Source: Chamaea fasciata (lineage: Eukaryota; Chordata; Aves; Passeriformes; Sylviidae). From it: a stretch of 64,000 bases of DNA. The stretch is from contig JARCOQ010000074.1 in assembly GCA_029207755.1 (NCBI GenBank), positions 248,001-312,000 on the forward strand. Reading direction: 5' to 3'. The notes under the pieces were generated by a model that was not told where the DNA came from, searched no databases, and was given only the letters and a program-made list of their open reading frames with translations. The position numbers and the translations under genes are program-made. Numbering within the stretch: position 1 is the first letter of the stretch; every line of letters begins with the position of its first letter. This document shows, in pieces, positions 1 to 9,539 of the stretch.

Positions 1-310
1 CTGCTTTTTGCCCAAATCCTCTGAGCTTAATCTCCTCACAAAGAGGACCAAATGATCCCGAAAATCCAGTTCATGACCCGGGACACCCTGTTTTGGTAGA
101 CCTCCCTACGGTGGGAGAAGTACCACTTGTGTTGAAAACTTCTCTGAATAAAGTTGCGTGGATAGCATCTGATGCCTTAGGAAAAGAACATCGGATAAAT
201 ACCCGCTGGATAATTCCATCATTTTAATGTTCTGCCCTTAGGTGGCAGATTTTTCTGTGTTTTGCTATTGCAGGAGAACTCCAAGGGGACACTTCAAGTG
301 ACATGAAAAC
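1..310 (+). pseudogene. ERV pol remnant: integrase C-terminal end, cut by window edge
   Basis: This stretch aligns by eye with 59510-59820 in the better-preserved ERV further right. Both share a run encoding a small SH3-like integrase tail (for example the TVGEVPLVLK-type stretch) and the following GTGGCAGATT and GGAGAACTCC words. The reading frame is broken here by stops near 225-300. It is the left-truncated 3' end of pol; the rest lies outside the window. Identity of the domain is inferred from its position just before an env-like leader and from its similarity to the second copy. Confidence 0.6.
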
Positions 311-319
311 AAAATAACC

Positions 320-640
320 ATGTTAACATTATTAATACTTCTCTGTATCCTGCCACACTCCCATGGCCAGGAGCCAGCTGAGTGGCCGTGGTCTGAAGCC
401 ACTGTTAGATATCCCAGTACTCAAGAATCACATCCCAGAAGTCGTCACCTGAACCTGGCAACCTCAGGGTATCATGGTGGTCCACGTGAGTGGGGATGGG
501 ATAAGAATGAACGGGTTACAACTCTAAATGGAACAGTTGGTTTGGGGATATTTTTGTGGGCGGATGTTGGGATCGGGATTGTGTGGGGCTGGGTGGGTGG
601 GATGTGGTTTGATAGTAAATCAAACTTGGAGAGTTCTTGA
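320..640 (+). CDS. ERV env leader fragment (106 codons)
   Basis: A short open frame begins with a strongly hydrophobic leader (MLTLLILLCILPHSHG) that looks like an env signal peptide with a plausible cleavage after HSHG. It sits directly behind the pol remnant, as env does in a retrovirus. After about residue 55 the sequence drifts into a glycine/tryptophan-rich stretch and then stops. No receptor-binding, furin or fusion-peptide region is present, so this is a relic and not a functional glycoprotein. The frame may be an accident of a decayed env gene. Confidence 0.45.
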   Translation: MLTLLILLCILPHSHGQEPAEWPWSEATVRYPSTQESHPRSRHLNLATSGYHGGPREWGWDKNERVTTLNGTVGLGIFLWADVGIGIVWGWVGGMWFDSKSNLESS

Positions 641-739
641 TCACATGGACTGGGATCACATGGACTGGGATTTCACAGGCTGGACCATCTGGATCAGAAC
701 CATAGAGACTGGGATCAACTGGACCGGGGTGGCCGCCTC

Positions 740-1425
740 GGAACGATGCGAACCGAGGCGGTCCCGCCCGGCCCAGGGCAACCTCCCCGTCCCTCCCAGT
801 CCCGCCCGGCGGCGCGGCCAAAATTCCCCGCAGCGAACGCGGCGGTCCCGGAGCGATCCTGGAGCCGATCCCGGAGCGATTCCGGGTCCGATCCCGGTCC
901 CTGTTTCAGCCTCGGTCTCAGTCTCGGTCCCGGAGCGCTCCCGGTGCTGATTCCGGTCGCGGTGCCGATCTCGATCCCGGAGCGGTGCCAGTCTCGGTGC
1001 CAGTGCCGGTTCCACTTTCAGTCCTGGTCTCAGTCTCGGTGTCGGAGCGGTGCCGGTGCCGTTTTTGGTCCCGGAGTGCTCCCAGTGCCAATCCCAGTCT
1101 TGGTCCCGGAGCGGTGCCAGTCTCGGTGCTGGTTCCGGTGCCGGTCTCGGTCTCGGTCCCGGAGCGCTCCCGGTCTGGGTTCTGGCCGCAGTCCTGGAGC
1201 AGTCCTGGTGCCGGTGCCGGTTCCGAAGCACTCCCGGCGCCGGTCCCAGTGTCGGTGTCGGTGTCAGTCTTGGTTCCGGTACCAGTTCTGGTGCCGGTTT
1301 CGGTGTCGGTCCCACAGTGCCGGTCCCGGAGCGGTGCCGGTCTCGGTTCCGGATTCGGTCTCGGTCTTGGTGCTGGTGCCGTTTCTGGTGCTGGTCTCGG
1401 TCTCGGTGCCGGAGATTTTAGGGTC
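740..1425. repeat. C/G-rich minisatellite, block A (GGTCTCGGTCCCGG / GGTGCCGGT type)
   Basis: Short 6-12 bp words such as GGTCTCGGT, GGTGCCGGT and CCCGGAGCG recur dozens of times over about 600 bp with drift. Long frames on both strands here (Arg/Ser/Pro/Val-rich) result from the repeat. The same family occurs at 3440-3625 and 6050-6450, each time followed by GATTTTA...CCAAAC repeats and a CpG-rich block, so it is one part of a larger duplicated unit. Confidence 0.9.
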
Positions 1426-1727
1426 TTGCGGGTGATTTTAAGCCAAACCGGGCCCTTTTAGGACCGCGCGTTCCCTTGACCCCGCCCATTCCCCCTCAGA
1501 ATTCCCGCCGTTTCCTGGACCCCGCCCCTTTCCCCTCCCAGTTCCCGCCCTTTCTCTGACCCCGCCTCGTTGCATTCGTTCCCCGCCCTTTCATTGGCCA
1601 CGCCCCTTTTTCCTTTGGGCCCCGCCTATCTGCTGGCGCGTTCCGTCCAGCGCATGCGCAGACGACCCAGAGGTGGCTCTCCCGGGCGCCGCCATCTTTG
1701 TTCCCGGTCCCCCGAGCCGGCTCCGGC
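1426..1727 (+). promoter_or_regulatory. CpG-rich promoter-like block with NRF1-like and YY1-like sites
   Basis: A GC-rich block with repeated CCCCGCCC words (Sp1-like) leads to a palindromic GCGCATGCGC at 1650-1659, which matches the NRF1 consensus, and GCCATCTTTG at 1691-1700, which resembles a YY1 site. There is no TATA box. The first RAB4-like coding exon follows within 40 bp, so this is most simply the housekeeping promoter of that (now broken) gene. The left part (1450-1560) is similar to 4090-4200 and 6540-6600. Confidence 0.55.
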
Positions 1728-2644
1728 GTGTCCGAGACCTGCGGTGGGGGAATGGGGGTCTATAGGGGATCTATAGGGGATCCATAGGGGATCTATAGGG
1801 GTCTGAGAGGACCTGGAAGTCTCCTTAGAGGATTTGGTGGGGGATCTGCAGGAGATTTGGGGCGGTCTGTAGGGGCTTTGGGGCGGTCTGGGGATCCCTA
1901 AAGGGGGCTGGGCGGGTCTCGGGGCTCTATCGGGGTCTGGGGCTCTGTAGAGGGTCCAGCGGGGTCCGTAAAGGGGCTCCGGGCGTCCCTAAATGGGGTC
2001 TGGGTGTCTGTGGGGGATTTGGGGGGTCTCTGTGGCGTTTTGGGGGGTTGGGGGGTCTGTAGGGGATCTCTAGGGGTCAGCGGGAGCCTGTAGCGGGTCC
2101 GGAGAGGTCTGGGGGTGTCTGTGGGTCCCTGTGGGGGATTTGGGGGGTCTGGGGGGGTCTGGAGGTCCCCAGGGGGGTCTGAGGGGATATGTAGGGGCTC
2201 GATAGAGGGTCCGGGGGCGCCTGGGGGACCCTATAGGGGATCTGGGGTTCTCTGCATGGGATGTAAGGGGGTCTGGGGGAGTCTTGGCATCTCCATAGTG
2301 GAGTTTTGGGGCCCATAAAGGAAATTTTTGTGAATTTTTGGGTCTGTACAGCTAATTCGTGGAAATTTGGGGTCCAAATTGGGCAATTTTGGGCGCTCTG
2401 TTGGGATTTTTATTTTGAATTTTGGGGCCTCTGTTAGGAATTTTGGGGAATTTTGGAGGAATTTTGGGTCCAAACGTAGGAACTTGTGGAATTTCCTGTC
2501 CAAGCGTGGGAATTTTGGGTAATTTTGGGTCCTAACTTGGGAATTTGGGGAATTCTTTTTCCTAGATATCCTCTTCAAGTTCTCGGTGAGTGGCAGCACG
2601 GCACGGGCAAGTCCTGCCTGCTGCACAACTTCATTGAGAGCAAG
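1728..2644 (+). pseudogene. RAB4-like small GTPase, exons 1-2 only, broken
   Basis: Exon 1 (1728-1743) reads V-S-E-T-C plus one base, where RAB4 proteins begin M-[AS]-E-T-Y-D; the initiator appears as GTG. Exon 2 starts at 2566 after an AG (TTTTTCCTAG), in the expected phase, and reads D-I-L-F-K-F then, after a one-base loss near 2597-2602, GTGKSCLLHNFIESK, the P-loop (GxxGxGKS) region of RAB4A/B. Exons for switch I, switch II (WDTAGQE), the remaining G motifs and the prenylated tail were not found. Substitution of the start codon, the frameshift inside the P-loop and the missing exons argue for a relic. The IGS-type residues favour RAB4B over RAB4A, but weakly. Confidence 0.7.
1744..2320. 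repeat. Low-complexity GGGGTCT/GGGGATCT-rich intron-like tract
   Basis: The plus strand repeats words like TAGGGGATCTATAGGGG, GGGGTCTG and GGGGGATTTGGGG with drift. It lies where intron 1 of the RAB4-like relic would be. No coding signal. Confidence 0.7.
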
Positions 2645-3430
2645 TGTGGGAATTTCTGTGAATTTTCAAGGATTTGGGCAGTTCTGGGGGGTCGTGGGAT
2701 TTTTGGGAATTTTGGAGGGATTTTTTTTTCATTTTGGGGGACGTCTTGTGTATTTTGAGGGGATTTTTGAGGTATTTTTAGGACTTTTGGGGTGGTGTTT
2801 TTGCATTTTTAGAGTGTTTTCTGTTGCTGTTTGCGGGCTTTGGGGAATATGTTGGGAATTTTGAGAAATCTGAGGAGTTGGGAGATTTTTAGATAATTTT
2901 GGAGAATTTTTGGGGAGTTTGGGGGGTTTTTAAAATATTTCTGGACATTTTTAGGATTTGGATTTTTGGTTTTTTTCTTTTATCTTCTGGGTGATTTTTG
3001 TTGGTGTTTAGGGAAATTTTTGGACTTTTTTGGGGATTTGGGAAATTCTGGGTAGTCTGGGAAATTTTGGGAATATTACTGGAATTTTTGCAGGCATTTT
3101 CTGGGTTTTTTTCTTTTTTGAGCTATTTTGAGGCTTTTTGCAGTTTGTTTTTTTCTATAGTTTTCTTTTTGTATGCAATTTTGGGGGGATTTATTTTTAA
3201 ATTTTTTGGGAATTCTGTGTCTCCGGGCTCTCCCCCATCCTGCGGCATTTTGGGCAATTTTCTGTCACTCTTGGGTCATTTTTGGTCACGCTTTGGGTCA
3301 TTTTCAGCCATATTTTGTAATTTCGGTGGCATTTCTAGTCAGTTTTGGGTCATTTGGGGGCCATTTTGTGGCCATGTTCTGTCCCTTTTCGGGCATTTTT
3401 GGTCTCTTCAGGGGCGTTTTTGGTGCGGTT
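2320..3430. repeat. GGGGAATTTTGGGG-type low-complexity tract
   Basis: Plus-strand runs of GGAATTTTGGGG/TTTTTGGGGATTT, interrupted only by the RAB4-like exon 2 at 2566-2644. The same sequence type dominates 18240-19190 and 20430-21410. Around 3230-3430 it shifts to a TTTTGGGTCATTTTGG-type repeat. Confidence 0.7.
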
Positions 3431-3439
3431 CGAGCCATT

Positions 3440-4110
3440 TTTTGCCGGTCTCAGTCCCGGTCTCCGGGCGGTGCCGGTCCCGGTGCCGGTCCCGGTGCCG
3501 GTCTTGGTCCCGGAGCGCTCCCGGCGCCAATCTCGTTCTCAGTCCCCGTCCCTGGGCGCTGCCAGTCTCGGGGCTGGTTCCGCTGCCGCTCTCGGTCCCG
3601 CTCTCGGTCCCAGTCCCGGAGATTTTAGGCGGGTTTGGGTAATTTTAGGCCAAACTGGGCAGGTTTAGGGTGGATTTTCGGCCCCTTTGGATGATTTTAG
3701 GCCAAATCTGGTGGGTTTTAGGGTGGGCTTTAGGTACATTTCATTGATTTTAAGCCAAACTAGGTCTTTTCAGGGTTGATTTTATGCCCTTTTTAGGAGT
3801 TTTAAGGGGATTTTTTGCCATTTTGTGTGGATTTAAACCAGTCTGGGCAATTTTAGACGATATTGGTTGGTTTTAGACCCCTTTAGATGATTTTATCCCC
3901 AACGGGCTGATTTTAGACCGAACCCTGTGGCTATAGGGTGGCTTTTAGTGCCCTTTGGGTGATTTTAGGCCACTTTGTGGGGATTGCAGGCCTCTTAGGG
4001 TGATTTGAGGCCAAACCTGATCCGTGTGAGGGTGGATTTTAGGCCCTTTTGGAGAAATTTAGGCGCATTTTGGTGATTTTAAGCGAACCCGGGCGGTTTT
4101 AGGACCGCGC
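3440..4110. repeat. Minisatellite block B plus GATTTTAGGCCAAAC repeat
   Basis: 3440-3625 repeats the C/G-rich words of block A (GGTGCCGGTCCCGG and similar). From 3625 to 4110 a roughly 55-65 bp unit built on GATTTTAGGCCAAAC...GGTTTTAGGGTGGATTTT recurs several times. The same order of parts follows blocks A and C, so the whole is the second copy of a triplicated module. Confidence 0.8.
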
Positions 4111-4700
4111 GTCGCCTTCGCCCCGACTCTTTCCCCTCACGATTCCCGCCCTGTCCCTGACCCCGCCCCTTTCCCGTCCCAGTTCCCGCCCTTTCCTTGG
4201 CCCCGCCCTCCCAGGCCGGGCCCGGGCCCGGGGGAGGAGGAGGAGGGAGGGAGGAAGAGGCGCAGCGGCGGCAGGAGCGGGAGGAGAAGACGAGCGGAGG
4301 GAGCGGCGGCTCCAGCGCTCCCTGAACTGGCGGCACCGCCGGGATCATCGCCCCCATCCCGCAGGGGGCCGGGGAGGGGGAGCTCGCCCCAAATATCCCG
4401 GGGGTCCCTGGGTTTGGGGTTTTTGGGGTGTCCCGGTGTCGGCAGAGCCCCTGGAATTGCCGGGACCCCGCTGGGGCTGGAGGGGCGGGATGGGCGGGAA
4501 AGCGGTTCGGGGTCCCGGTGCCGGCAGTGTCTGCTCCCAGTATAAGCCTAGTCAGTCCCAGTATGAGCCCGGTCACTCCCAGTATGAGCCCGGTCACTCC
4601 CAGTATCCGTAGGTGGGGAGACAGAAGAGGGGGGAGCTTTAAGGGTTCCTGGGACTCGTCGCAGCCCGGGGCAGGCAGGCACCGAGCAGACCGGCGATCT
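4100..4700 (+). promoter_or_regulatory. CpG-rich promoter / 5' non-coding exon region of the zinc-finger gene
   Basis: Dense CpG sequence with Sp1-like CCCCGCCC boxes, a polypurine GGAGGAGGAGGAGGGAGG run and no TATA box. The part at about 4150-4420 is nearly identical to 6570-6815, showing recent duplication. Between 4530 and 4620 the word CCCAGTATGAGCCCGGTCA repeats several times. The coding exon of the zinc-finger gene starts 160 bp downstream, so this is its probable promoter and leader; the transcription start is not visible. Confidence 0.55.
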
Positions 4701-4775
4701 CCTTCCCCTTCCCTGTGACACGGAGGCAAATCCCATCCTGCCCTTGTCCTTCCTCCCCCAGACAAGGAGCCGAGC

Positions 4776-5678
4776 ATGGAGAGCAGGGAGGACAAATCCC
4801 CGCGGCAGAAGCTCCTGGCAGAGGCCGTTTTGAGCAGCTCCACAGCGCAGGAATGCAACGGAGAGGAAAAGGGCCGAAGGTCCCTGAGGAGGAGGGGCTG
4901 CAAACGCAGCTGGCGAGAATGTGAGGAGGAAAGAGCCAGGCCGGGCCGGGAAGGCGGCCGGAGATGGAGCCAGAGCTCAGAGCTGGTGGTCCATGAGCAG
5001 CTTCGTGATGGGGAGAAGCCCCACAAGTGCTTCGAGTGTGGGAAGAGCTTCAGCCAGGCCAACAGCCTGATCTGCCACCAAAGCATTCACACAGGTGAAC
5101 GGCCCTACGAGTGCGGGGAATGTGGGAAGAGCTTCAGACAGAAAATCAACCTGATCCAGCACCAGAACATCCACACTGGGGAAAGGCCGTACAAGTGTGG
5201 GGAATGTGGGAAGGGCTTCAGCCACAGAGGCAGCCTGAGCTTGCACCTAAAAATCCACACTGGGGAGAGGCCCTACAAGTGTTGCCAGTGTGGAAAGGGG
5301 TTTCGGGTCAGCAGCAAGCTCCTTGAACACCAGCAGACACACACAGAGGAGAGGCCCTTCCGCTGCCCTGACTGCGGGAAGGGCTTCAGGCACAACCCCA
5401 ACCTTATCATCCACCGGCGCATCCACACTGGGGAGAGGCCCCAAGAGTGTCCCCAGTGTGGGAAGAGCTTCTCACAGAGCTCAGCCTTGACCCAACACCA
5501 ACCAAGGCAGCATCAGGAAAGCCCTGCCAGTGCCCCCGGTGCAGAAAGAGCTTCGAGCTCTGCTCCAGCTCCAGCCCCCACTGGAGGAGCCACATTGGGC
5601 AGAGCCCCGGTGACCCACATTCCCTGTGTTCCGTGTTGGGAAGTCACCTTGCCGATTATTCTTTTGATTAGACCTTAG
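4776..5678 (+). CDS. C2H2 zinc-finger protein, frameshifted in its last finger
   Basis: The exon probably begins at 4762 after CCCCCAG; ATG at 4776 gives 300 residues. Residues 1-80 are a charged, disordered leader (Arg/Glu/Lys-rich, no KRAB or SCAN seen) like that of avian multicopy zinc-finger genes. Six C2H2 fingers follow at about residues 85, 113, 141, 169, 197 and 225, with TGERP-type linkers, so it should bind DNA in the nucleus. Near 5518-5521 one A appears to be missing (GAAAGCCC where GAAAAGCCC is expected). The intended seventh finger (CPRCRKSF...H..H) then continues in another frame and the current frame runs into an Ala/Pro-rich tail before stopping at 5678. This may be a real truncation or a homopolymer error; six intact fingers could still function. 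Confidence 0.8.
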   Translation: MESREDKSPRQKLLAEAVLSSSTAQECNGEEKGRRSLRRRGCKRSWRECEEERARPGREGGRRWSQSSELVVHEQLRDGEKPHKCFECGKSFSQANSLICHQSIHTGERPYECGECGKSFRQKINLIQHQNIHTGERPYKCGECGKGFSHRGSLSLHLKIHTGERPYKCCQCGKGFRVSSKLLEHQQTHTEERPFRCPDCGKGFRHNPNLIIHRRIHTGERPQECPQCGKSFSQSSALTQHQPRQHQESPASAPGAERASSSAPAPAPTGGATLGRAPVTHIPCVPCWEVTLPIILLIRP

Positions 5679-5679
5679 T

Positions 5680-5985
5680 TATTTTCTCTTCTCCCTCTCT
5701 TTGTACTGCAAAAGCCAAGAGAGATTGTAGCCCTGCTTTCGTGCCTGAGATCTTTTGGTTTTGTGAAATTCTTTTCTCAGGGAATTTTCTGTAACCAAGA
5801 GGAGTGTTTTTCTAAAAACTGTAGCATTGTTTTTTATTCCTTTTCCTAGGAGAGACTTCTTCTTGATGTCCCTCTGGTCTGACCAGTGTGATTGATGAGG
5901 TTTGTCTTTTTGTCACCAATCAGATTGGTCTGTGTAAAATACTAAGGGAGACACATTCGAAAAACTAAAGGAGTCATTTTCAGCC
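5680..5985. other. 3' flank of zinc-finger gene, nothing recognised
   Basis: T-rich sequence without repeats or coding signal; probably 3' UTR or flank of the zinc-finger gene. No AATAAA was found. Confidence 0.4.
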
Positions 5986-5989
5986 TTGG

Positions 5990-6540
5990 GAAGCTCCGAG
6001 TCTCCCAGCTCGGTCCCGCCCAGTCCCGCCCGGAGGCGCGGCCAAAACTCCCCGGAGCGAGCGCGGCGGTCCCGGAGCGATCCCGGAGCGATTCCGGGTC
6101 CGATCCCCGTCCCGGTTTCGGGCTCGGTCTCACTCTCGGTCTCGGATCAGCGCCAGTGTCGGTGCTGGTTCCGGTGCCGGTCTCGGTCTGTCCCGGAGCG
6201 CTGCCGGTCTCGGTTCTGGCCGCGGTCCTGGAGCCTTCCCGGGGCCGGTTCCGAAGCGCTCCCGGTGCCGGTCGCACTGTCGGTCGTGGTCTCAGTCTTG
6301 GTTGGTCCCGGTACCAGTTCTGGTGCCGGTTTTGGTCTCGGTCTAGATGTTGGTCCCAGTGCCGGTGTCTGTGCGGGGCCGGTCTCAGCCTTGGTGTTGC
6401 TGCGGGTTCCGGTGCTGATCTTGTCTCGGTCTTGGTCCCGTTCCCGGAGATTTTTGGCCCATTTGGATGATTTGAAGCTAAACCTGGTGGATTTACGGTG
6501 GATTTTCGGCACAATTGGCGAGTTTAGGCGAAACCGGGCG
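5990..6540. repeat. Minisatellite block C (third copy of the module)
   Basis: Starts with a CCCGCCCGGAGGCGCGGCC block like that at 800-830, then GGTCTCGGT / GGTGCCGGT words as in block A, then GATGATTTGAAGCTAAACC-type repeat and GGACCGCGCG. The order and sequence match blocks A and B. Confidence 0.85.
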
Positions 6541-6986
6541 GTTTTAGGACCGCGCGTTCCCTTGACCCCGCCCCTTTCCCGTCCCAGTTCCCGCCCTTTC
6601 CTTGGCCCCGCCCTCCCAGGCCGGGCCCGGGCCCGGGGGAGGAGGAGGAGGGAGGGAGGAAGAGGCGCAGCGGCGGCAGGAGCGGGAGGAGAAGACGAGC
6701 GGAGGGAGCGGCGGCTCCAGCGCTCCCTGAACTGGCGGCACCGCCGGGATCATCGCCCCCATCCCGCAGGGGGCGGGGAGGGGGAGCTCGCCCCAAATAT
6801 CCCGGGGGGTCCCTGGGTTTGGGGTTTGTTGGGGGGATGTTTGGAGCTCGCGGGGCTCCAAAGCCGAGCAGCAGATGCCCCTCGGGGGGACATCGGGGGC
6901 TCCCCGGGAGGTGTTTTTGGGGTGTCCCGGTGCCGGCAGTGGCTGCTCCCAGTATGAGCCCGGTCAGTCCCAGTATGAGCCCAGTC
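6540..6986 (+). promoter_or_regulatory. Second copy of the zinc-finger promoter/leader
   Basis: From GGACCGCGCG through the GGAGGAGGAGG polypurine run and the CTCGCCCCAAATATCCCGG word, this copies about 4150-4420 almost base for base. It is followed by the CCCAGTATGAGCCC repeat and then interrupted by an LTR. No zinc-finger coding exon follows within the next 3 kb, so the copy has lost its gene. Confidence 0.65.
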
Positions 6987-7549
6987 TGTGAAAAACAAGG
7001 TTCACTTTCTATGTAAAGTTTCAGAAACAGGTTTAATAGAAAATGAGTCAGTTAGGAGATAAAAAAAAAGCTAACTACGTTTGGCCGGTTGACTTGGCAT
7101 TTAGCCTAGTCCACACTGCTGTATCAGAGTCATTCTTTAAATACCATTTCCATTGTATCAACCTGTTGAATGTTCATATTTTTCCATAAACTAGTTTCCA
7201 TATTCCGGGAACTGTTTTGCATGGTCCCTCCTTGGGTCCGCTGTTTTAGGGCATGCGTGTTTCTTGGCTGTGTCTTCATTATCACCTCCAGCTTGGGCCT
7301 TGGTCCATACTTTCTTCAGATGGTAGATGCTGATAGTTGGTATCTCAATAGCAGAGTCTCCTTTACATGTTCACTAGATGTTATCCCGACCAAACAGACA
7401 GTTTAAGCATACTATATCATCTAGTACCTCTATGCCTAATTTTCTTTACTAATAGCAGAACTAAAAAAAACTTATATCATTACACAGTATTCTTAACCAT
7501 ATAGAACACATCTTGCAAAAAGCCAAGTTTATAATATGCATTTATAACA
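6987..7549 (-). mobile_element. Probable solo LTR (563 bp)
   Basis: An AT-rich insert interrupts the CCCAGTATGAGCCC repeat. It begins TGTGAAAAAC and ends ATAACA (TG...CA), with flanking CCAGTC (6981-6986) and CCGGTC (7550-7555), a possible 6-bp target duplication with one mismatch. Read on the minus strand it starts TGTTATAAATG and has ATTAAA shortly before the end, so minus is the likely sense strand. No internal retroviral genes adjoin it. Confidence 0.55.
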
Positions 7550-7910
7550 CCGGTCAGTCCCAGTATGAGCCCAGTGACTCCCAGTACCTGTAAGTGGGGA
7601 GACAGAAGAGGGGGGAGCTTTTTGGGTTCTTGGGACTCCCAGCAGCCCGGGGAGGGTGGGGACTGAATAGATGAGGGACCCCAATAAAAGTGTGACCCTC
7701 CCAACAGCTGGGACAGGGGGGAACCAATTTGGGCCTTGGAGCTGCAGGTGGACACAGGCAGCTGCTTCTGCTCCCTCTGTGTCCCCGTGTTCAGCAGTGC
7801 TGCTCCATCAGTCTGTGCCCAGCAACGGGGAAAAGCCTCAGCCCTGCAGGGCCAGCGGGAAGGGAGCTGCTCCATACAGGAACAGGGAACAAAGGAAACA
7901 CATTCTTTAG
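7550..7910. other. Continuation of duplicated zinc-finger 5' region
   Basis: 7560-7680 resembles 4550-4690 (GTGGGGAGACAGAAGAGG, GCAGCCCGGGG), which is the intron ahead of the zinc-finger coding exon. After 7690 the similarity fades and no finger-coding exon appears. Confidence 0.5.
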
Positions 7911-7923
7911 GATGTGTTTTCTG

Positions 7924-7980
7924 TTTAAAAAAAAAAAAAAAAAAAAAAAAGAAAGAAAAAAAAAAAAGAAAAGAGAAAAC
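7924..7980 (+). repeat. Poly-A / A-rich tract
   Basis: About 25 consecutive A followed by a GAAAGAAAAA pattern. It might be the tail of a retroposed fragment ending at 7923, but no target duplication was identified. Confidence 0.7.
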
Positions 7981-9500
7981 CGGAAAAATTACAAAAGATA
8001 AAAACTGCCCAAAAACCGTGTAGTTAAAAGTCTTCCATAACTGTGGATTAAAAAGGTGTAAGTGATGTTTTGAAATGAGAACTCAGTTGCTTTGTAAATG
8101 TGCTCGTGGCAAGGATTCATCAGCTGCATTCTTTTGCAGATTTTGGAATTATTTTCTAATATGAAGTAAATTTAAACTTAAAGCAATAGGAAATTGAAAG
8201 ATGGATTGTGCACGACTGCATCTTGAGTGTAAAACTTTGGCAGTTTGAAACTTGGAGCAAAAGTGTTGCAAATGAAAGTTTTAAATCCCATTGGATTGTG
8301 TGACAGCAGTTTTTCCTATACTATGTGTAGCAGCCCAAGGATTTCATCAGTGGGGTGGTGGGTGCTTTTAGCTTTGTCCTGTGCCACTCTGGGATGTCAT
8401 GAAACAGGACTTCACCTGCCACCAGCCCGCGTTTCCCTCTGCCACGCCAGCTCCGTGGATCTTGTGTCCCCCAAAGCAGACACAAAGTTTTCCTGCTGCT
8501 CTCCCTTTGCACAAATCCACAGAGAGCTGGGATTGTTCCAAGTCTTGTCTCTCCATTGTGCCATATTCCTAAAGAACCAGCAGCCCATCCCGATGAATAC
8601 AGCGAGTTACACTGATGGTTGTCAGCTCCATTTCCTGCCTAGAAATCCTGAAACTGCTTCTAAATGCTGCTCTCCTCAGCTCTTAGACACCTACTCACAC
8701 AAAGCTGGGAAAAAATCCCCTGGCTTCCGGCTTACAAGTGAGCCAAAGTTAGAGCTCTGTGGAAAATCTCTATCCATCCCTATCCTTTTAATACATCTGT
8801 ATGTGAGGTGTGCATGGATGTGTCTTGTATAGAAAGGAAGGAGTGCACAAGCACCGTGCCTGACACTTTCCCTCTCTGTGTTCATTCCATACCCATGGGT
8901 ACAAAGACATTATGGAAACCCTGGCGCAGACAGAGCCTTCTGTGCATGGATACAGAGACATGCAAGAGCCCCTTGGTCATCCTGCTGGAAGGACGACAAA
9001 AAGGGAGTGGGAACTCAGCAGTGAGGAGAGCTGAGGGCTGGAGAGCAGCTCTGAATGACACTAAAATGTCTCTGGGCCTCTGAGACATTGCTACTCTTCA
9101 GCCAGCGACAGTCCCTAAGCCTGGGACTCAGTCTTCCTCATGCTGAGGGGCACCAAGGAAGGCAACAGTGTGATGGAGACTGGCATGGGCTGGGAACTCA
9201 TTGGGGAAAAATAGAGAGCATTGTGAAGGAAAAGGCAGGTGGAGGACAGAACTGTTCAGAGAAGAGCTGAGCTACAGCTTGAGCAAGCTTAAAAATGTCA
9301 TTTGGGGCCATCCCAGATTGATTTCATTTCAGAAGGTATTGAAGAAGTTTATTTTTTGGGCGGTATCATGTTTTCTCTTGGAGATGTACACTGCAAACTT
9401 GAGCCGCATTGCCAAAATGCTCAAGGCAAGTCTCTGCTGCAGGGCACACCATTTCTTCTTTGGCTGATTCCGGCCCAGTGCTGAGCCCAGCAGAGCCCTG
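7981..9500. other. Intergenic, no gene recognised
   Basis: Mid-GC sequence. The longest open frame (8245-8832 plus) has no recognisable domain, no splice context and an unbiased composition, so I do not call it a gene. Confidence 0.4.
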
Positions 9501-9539
9501 GCAGAGCCCAGAGCAGCCTCAGCACCCGCAGAGCCCGGC

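Noticed and set aside
656..1435. Long frames on both strands across 656-1435 (Arg/Ser/Pro-rich proteins of 150-230 residues)
   Set aside because: They follow the minisatellite period, exist in several frames at once and carry no domain.
8245..8832. 195-codon plus-strand frame
   Set aside because: No recognisable motif, no splice context, composition like non-coding sequence.
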